This document shows, piece by piece, positions 6,145 to 8,333 of a DNA stretch of 8,333 bases. The notes under the pieces are model-generated. The model was not told where the DNA came from and did not search any database. It saw only the letters and a program-made list of their open reading frames with translations. Source of the DNA: Caldifarciminota bacterium RBG_13_43_14 (GTDB lineage: Bacteria > Hydrothermota > Tepidihabitantia > SM23-42). The stretch is from positions 1-8,333 of the forward strand of contig MEUM01000091.1 of NCBI GenBank assembly GCA_001771735.1. Direction: 5' to 3'. A program made the translations under genes and the position numbers. Position 1 is the stretch's first letter; every line of letters starts with the position of its first letter.

Positions 6145-6696
6145 ATGAAATATGTTGTTATCTATTTAGTATTTCTCATTCCTTTGTATCAACTGACCGG
6201 AACTGATATAAAAAAAGTCGAGCGCGGCGAGGCGAGGAATGATTATCGGGAAGGATATAATGATGGTGTTATTGCCGGCGAACAGGAAGGTCAGCAATTA
6301 TGGCAGGTGCTTGGATGCATCGGTGGTGGTGCTGGGGCCTTTTTGGGTTGCTTATCGATCGGTTATACGTATCCTTGTTTCGAATCTACCAATGAAGGAT
6401 CATGCCTTTTCGACCCGGATGAAGGCGGTATCGATCCTTATCTTTATGTGACTGTAAGTGGATGTGTCGGAGGAATGCTGACCGGCGGTTCGATCGCGCT
6501 GATGGCGGGAAGAGCTGGTGATTCACCGGCAATGCTGATCGGCCACAGCCCTGAATATACTCAAGGCTATATTGATGGATTCAGAAACATAACGAAAAGA
6601 AAAAAGGGAGAGGCCGCTCTTATCGGTGCGGTGATTGGCACGATGTCAAGTACTGTTTTTATGTTACTTATGATGTCGGGTACATTTTATGATTAA
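6145..6696 (+). CDS. Glycine-rich membrane protein with duplicated YxxGYxDG motif
   Basis: I choose the ATG at 6145 over the upstream GTG at 6103. It has GGAAGG at usual spacing and gives an N-terminal signal-like helix (MKYVVIYLVFLIPLYQL), leaving 183 residues. Three glycine-rich hydrophobic segments follow, near 53-75, 98-122 and 156-178, the kind that pack through GxxxG contacts. A motif [DE]Y-x-x-GY-x-DG occurs at 33-41 (DYREGYNDG) and again at 137-145 (EYTQGYIDG), each followed by a charged stretch and a hydrophobic segment, suggesting an internal duplication. A loop near 76-95 holds two Cys (78 and 87) and acidic residues (DPDEGG). I do not recognise a characterised family; an envelope protein is the safest description. 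It lies 25 bases before purC and probably shares its transcript, though no functional link is apparent. Confidence 0.75.
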   Translation: MKYVVIYLVFLIPLYQLTGTDIKKVERGEARNDYREGYNDGVIAGEQEGQQLWQVLGCIGGGAGAFLGCLSIGYTYPCFESTNEGSCLFDPDEGGIDPYLYVTVSGCVGGMLTGGSIALMAGRAGDSPAMLIGHSPEYTQGYIDGFRNITKRKKGEAALIGAVIGTMSSTVFMLLMMSGTFYD

Positions 6697-6721
6697 CAGA
6701 GCAAAGATAATGGAGCAATGA

Positions 6722-7750
6722 ATGGGTAGTGTTAAAGATTTTAAGATTATTAAACCCGCATCGGTTGAAGAACCGGGCATCGGCCGATTTATATTTACTG
6801 ATCGTTATTCAGTTTTCGATTGGGGGGAGATGCCCGATCATATTCCGAACAAAGGTGCATCGATCGCAATGCTGAGCGCATATTTTTTTGAGCGGCTCAA
6901 TGAACTAAAGATAGTTTCTCATTACCGGGGACTGGTGGGCGATAATAAAGTACGGTTATTGAGCGAGATCAGTGAACCGACCAATGTCATGGAGGTTACG
7001 CTTGTCCGGGTGTTAAAACCAGAATTAAAAGCTGATAAATACGATTACTCTATATATCAAAAAGAAAAAGGGAACTTTTTGATTCCGCTGGAAGTTATTT
7101 ATCGTAATTCATTACCGCCGGGCAGCAGTGTTTTCAAACGTTTGAAAGAAGGACAGATAAAACCATCTGATCTGGGGTTTAGCCAGGAACCCAAACCCAA
7201 TCAAAGATTAGAAAAAACAATACTTGATGTTTCGACCAAGCTTGAGATCACTGACCGCTATTTGACCTGGGATGAAGCAAGACAAATGGCCGGTATGAGC
7301 GATGAGGAATTAACTGAACTTAAGGCCGCCACAAATCAGATAAATAGTTTTATTACGGCTGAGTTCGACAAGGTCGGTCTGGTAAACGAGGATGGTAAGA
7401 TTGAAGTCGCTTATAACCGTGAACGTAAGCTCATGCTGGTCGATGTTCTGGGAACATTGGATGAATGCCGTTTTACCTATGAAGGTATACCGGTGAGCAA
7501 GGAGATTGCACGCATTTATTATCGTAATACTGCTTGGTTCAAAGCAGTTGAAGAGGCAAAACAGAAAGACCGTCAGAACTGGAAAGATATATGCCGCCTG
7601 CAGCCTGAATCTTTACCACCCAGGTTAAAGGAACTGATATCACAGGTCTATTGTGCCTGTACAAATGAGATAACCGGAAGGATATGGTTTAAGAATGTTC
7701 CTGCGTTATATAAAATTCTAAAAGAGATAAATTGTTATATTAATTTTTGA
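6722..7750 (+). CDS. purC: Phosphoribosylaminoimidazole-succinocarboxamide synthase, long archaeal-type
   Basis: The protein has 342 residues, with start supported by GGAG 6 bases before the ATG. PurC (SAICAR synthase) joins CAIR and aspartate using ATP in cytoplasmic purine synthesis. Visible family motifs are TDRYSVFDWGEMPDHIPNKG at 26-45 (the TDR-SxFD substrate loop), RNSLPPGSS at 128-136, STKLEITDRYLT at 171-182 (matching the TKxE-DRxL region), and DVLGTLDECRF at 241-251 (the D-xxT-DExRF catalytic region). Typical bacterial PurC is about 235-240 residues and begins LYEGKxK. This protein instead begins GSVKDFKI and carries the SVFDWG-MPD-IP-KG form and extra length I associate with archaeal, for example haloarchaeal, PurC. 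The extra C-terminal helices (from ~260) are consistent with that class. No other purine genes are in the window. It ends in TGA, so TGA normally acts as a stop in this genome. Confidence 0.9.
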   Translation: MGSVKDFKIIKPASVEEPGIGRFIFTDRYSVFDWGEMPDHIPNKGASIAMLSAYFFERLNELKIVSHYRGLVGDNKVRLLSEISEPTNVMEVTLVRVLKPELKADKYDYSIYQKEKGNFLIPLEVIYRNSLPPGSSVFKRLKEGQIKPSDLGFSQEPKPNQRLEKTILDVSTKLEITDRYLTWDEARQMAGMSDEELTELKAATNQINSFITAEFDKVGLVNEDGKIEVAYNRERKLMLVDVLGTLDECRFTYEGIPVSKEIARIYYRNTAWFKAVEEAKQKDRQNWKDICRLQPESLPPRLKELISQVYCACTNEITGRIWFKNVPALYKILKEINCYINF

Positions 7751-7861
7751 TCACAGTTGATATAAAAATAAAAGGTCATTAGCCAAAACATCCACTCGAA
7801 ATATCCAAATCACAAGTACGGGATATGATAATAAGAAAACAACTTTTAGGTGAAGATTCTC
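7751..7861. other. Gene-free gap after purC
   Basis: No gene or clear terminator is seen after purC. A short segment at 7795-7815 (CTCGAAATATCCAAATCACAA) resembles part of the dyad repeat at 1782-1911 read from the other strand and may be a remnant. A weak 5-bp inverted repeat at 7849-7866 overlaps the end of the small minus-strand gene. Confidence 0.4.
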
Positions 7862-7969
7862 TCACCAATCGCTTTTTTCTTTCTGTTTCTGTTTTCTTTC
7901 TTTCTTGGATAATTTGTCTTTTTTTGCCTTGACTTTCTTTTTTTCTTTTTCTTCTGGTTGCTTACCCAT
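7862..7969 (-). CDS. Tiny lysine-rich protein (35 aa)
   Basis: The ATG at 7969 has AAGGAAG 5 bases upstream and a consensus promoter about 40 bases upstream. The product has 35 residues, 15 of them Lys, with 5 Glu and 2 Asp (net charge about +9), starting MGKQPEEKEKKK and ending EKSDW before TGA. No hydrophobic core or signal peptide is present, so it is probably disordered or an extended helix. Such composition suggests contact with nucleic acid or ribosomes, but that is inference and I recognise no family. Support comes from the combined promoter, SD and start; against it, an A-rich tract can produce lysine codons by chance. It is transcribed toward the 3' end of purC. Confidence 0.55.
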   Translation of the reverse strand: MGKQPEEKEKKKVKAKKDKLSKKERKQKQKEKSDW

Positions 7970-8005
7970 ATTATCTTCCTTTCAATATTAAATAATAACC
8001 AGCAA

Positions 8006-8035
8006 ATTATATATTTATTTTTAACCTAATGTCAA
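8006..8035 (-). promoter_or_regulatory. Consensus sigma70 promoter for the lysine-rich small gene
   Basis: On the minus strand TTGACA (8035-8030), an 18-base spacer and TATAAT (8011-8006) match consensus. Predicted start is near 7999, giving a leader of about 30 bases with an SD in the right place for the ATG at 7969. Confidence 0.65.
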
Positions 8036-8097
8036 GAGTAAAAACTTGACTGCCCCTCCCTTGAGATCTTGTTTGTCTTAAGAGAGCATGTTAATAC

Positions 8098-8126
8098 AAA
8101 AAGGGGAGTGTATTACTCCCCTTTTT
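8098..8126. terminator. Strong bidirectional intrinsic terminator
   Basis: AAAAAGGGGAGT (8098-8109) and ACTCCCCTTTTT (8115-8126) form a perfect 12-bp stem around a 5-base loop, with U-runs on either strand. It lies about 75 bases beyond the khpA stop and would end that transcript. On the plus strand it would stop any read-through from purC. Confidence 0.9.
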
Positions 8127-8199
8127 AATTGCTCTTTGCACACTACTTCCAACCATTCGTACAACATAGAGCGAAAAAGGCAAGACCCATAATGCTTCG

Positions 8200-8333
8200 T
8201 TATTCGAGAATCTCAATCACCGTACGTTTTCCCAACTTCATTGCCGCGGCGGTAATTATTGTTCTGATAGCTTTCGCTGTTCTCCCTTCTTTACCAATCA
8301 CTTTTCCCAAATCACCTTCACCGACTCTAAGCT
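8200..8333 (-). CDS. khpA: KH-domain RNA-binding protein KhpA (YlqC family), 5'-partial
   Basis: The last 43 residues are visible and run off the right edge. The end of a small KH domain is clear: GDLGKVIGKEGRTAKAIRT carries the GxxG loop (GKEG) that holds RNA, followed by the helix ITAAAMKLGKRT and the final strand VIEILE. KhpA proteins are about 75-80 residues, so roughly half is missing. KhpA is a small cytoplasmic RNA chaperone that often partners with KhpB/Jag and affects cell division and RNA stability. In many bacteria it lies between rpsP and rimM-trmD; here a terminator follows and neither rimM nor trmD is present downstream. It ends in TAA. Confidence 0.88.
   Translation of the reverse strand, partial: LRVGEGDLGKVIGKEGRTAKAIRTIITAAAMKLGKRTVIEILE

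Noticed and set aside
8143..8190. 15-residue minus-strand ORF between khpA and the terminator
   Set aside because: No SD and no recognisable product; most likely khpA 3' untranslated sequence.
1..8333. CRISPR arrays, tRNA or rRNA genes, transposase or phage genes
   Set aside because: No regularly spaced repeats, no cloverleaf or rRNA-like stretches, and no recognisable transposase or integrase domains were seen on either strand.

Overview
The window looks like a chromosomal stretch from an uncultured bacterium of the FCB superphylum, with candidate division WOR-3-like lineages a plausible home. This rests on family content: two secreted proteins with C-terminal type IX secretion (T9SS)-type sorting domains, a PorV/PorQ-family outer-membrane protein, an Omp28-like thioredoxin-fold protein and an archaeal-type PurC. 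There is no rRNA or tRNA to settle the taxonomy. Several promoters match the sigma70 consensus closely and most genes have clear Shine-Dalgarno (SD) sequences.

Layout. At 1-2799 (+), a 5'-truncated BNR/Asp-box secreted protein with a T9SS-type tail is followed 10 bases later by a PorV/PorQ-family gene, probably one operon. A dyad-symmetric repeat sits in frame between the PorV-like start codon and its signal peptide. A hairpin at 2827-2859 separates this pair from the convergent minus-strand gene 2878-3930. That gene encodes an Omp28-like thioredoxin-fold protein with a T9SS-type tail, but its frame carries an in-frame TGA at the active-site position (context U-G-T-C, followed by a SECIS-like hairpin) and an in-frame TAG about 290 bases later. 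Upstream on the same strand lie a small exported NTF2-like protein (4090-4494) and a MATE transporter (4591-5985), separated by a perfect 27-bp palindrome. The MATE promoter is so close to the ATG that its mRNA should be leaderless.

From a divergent promoter region, the plus strand carries a glycine-rich membrane protein (6145-6696) and a long archaeal-type purC (6722-7750). At 7751-8333 there is a tiny lysine-rich gene on the minus strand with its own consensus promoter, a strong bidirectional hairpin terminator, and the 3' end of khpA (KH-domain RNA-binding protein) running off the right edge.

Functionally, the left half is envelope and secretion biology: T9SS-type cargo, a PorV-like partner, a periplasmic redox-like protein and an exporter. 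The right half is housekeeping (purine synthesis, RNA binding). The most interesting signal is the candidate selenoprotein at 2878-3930. Its weak point is the second stop codon, so early pseudogene decay remains a serious alternative.
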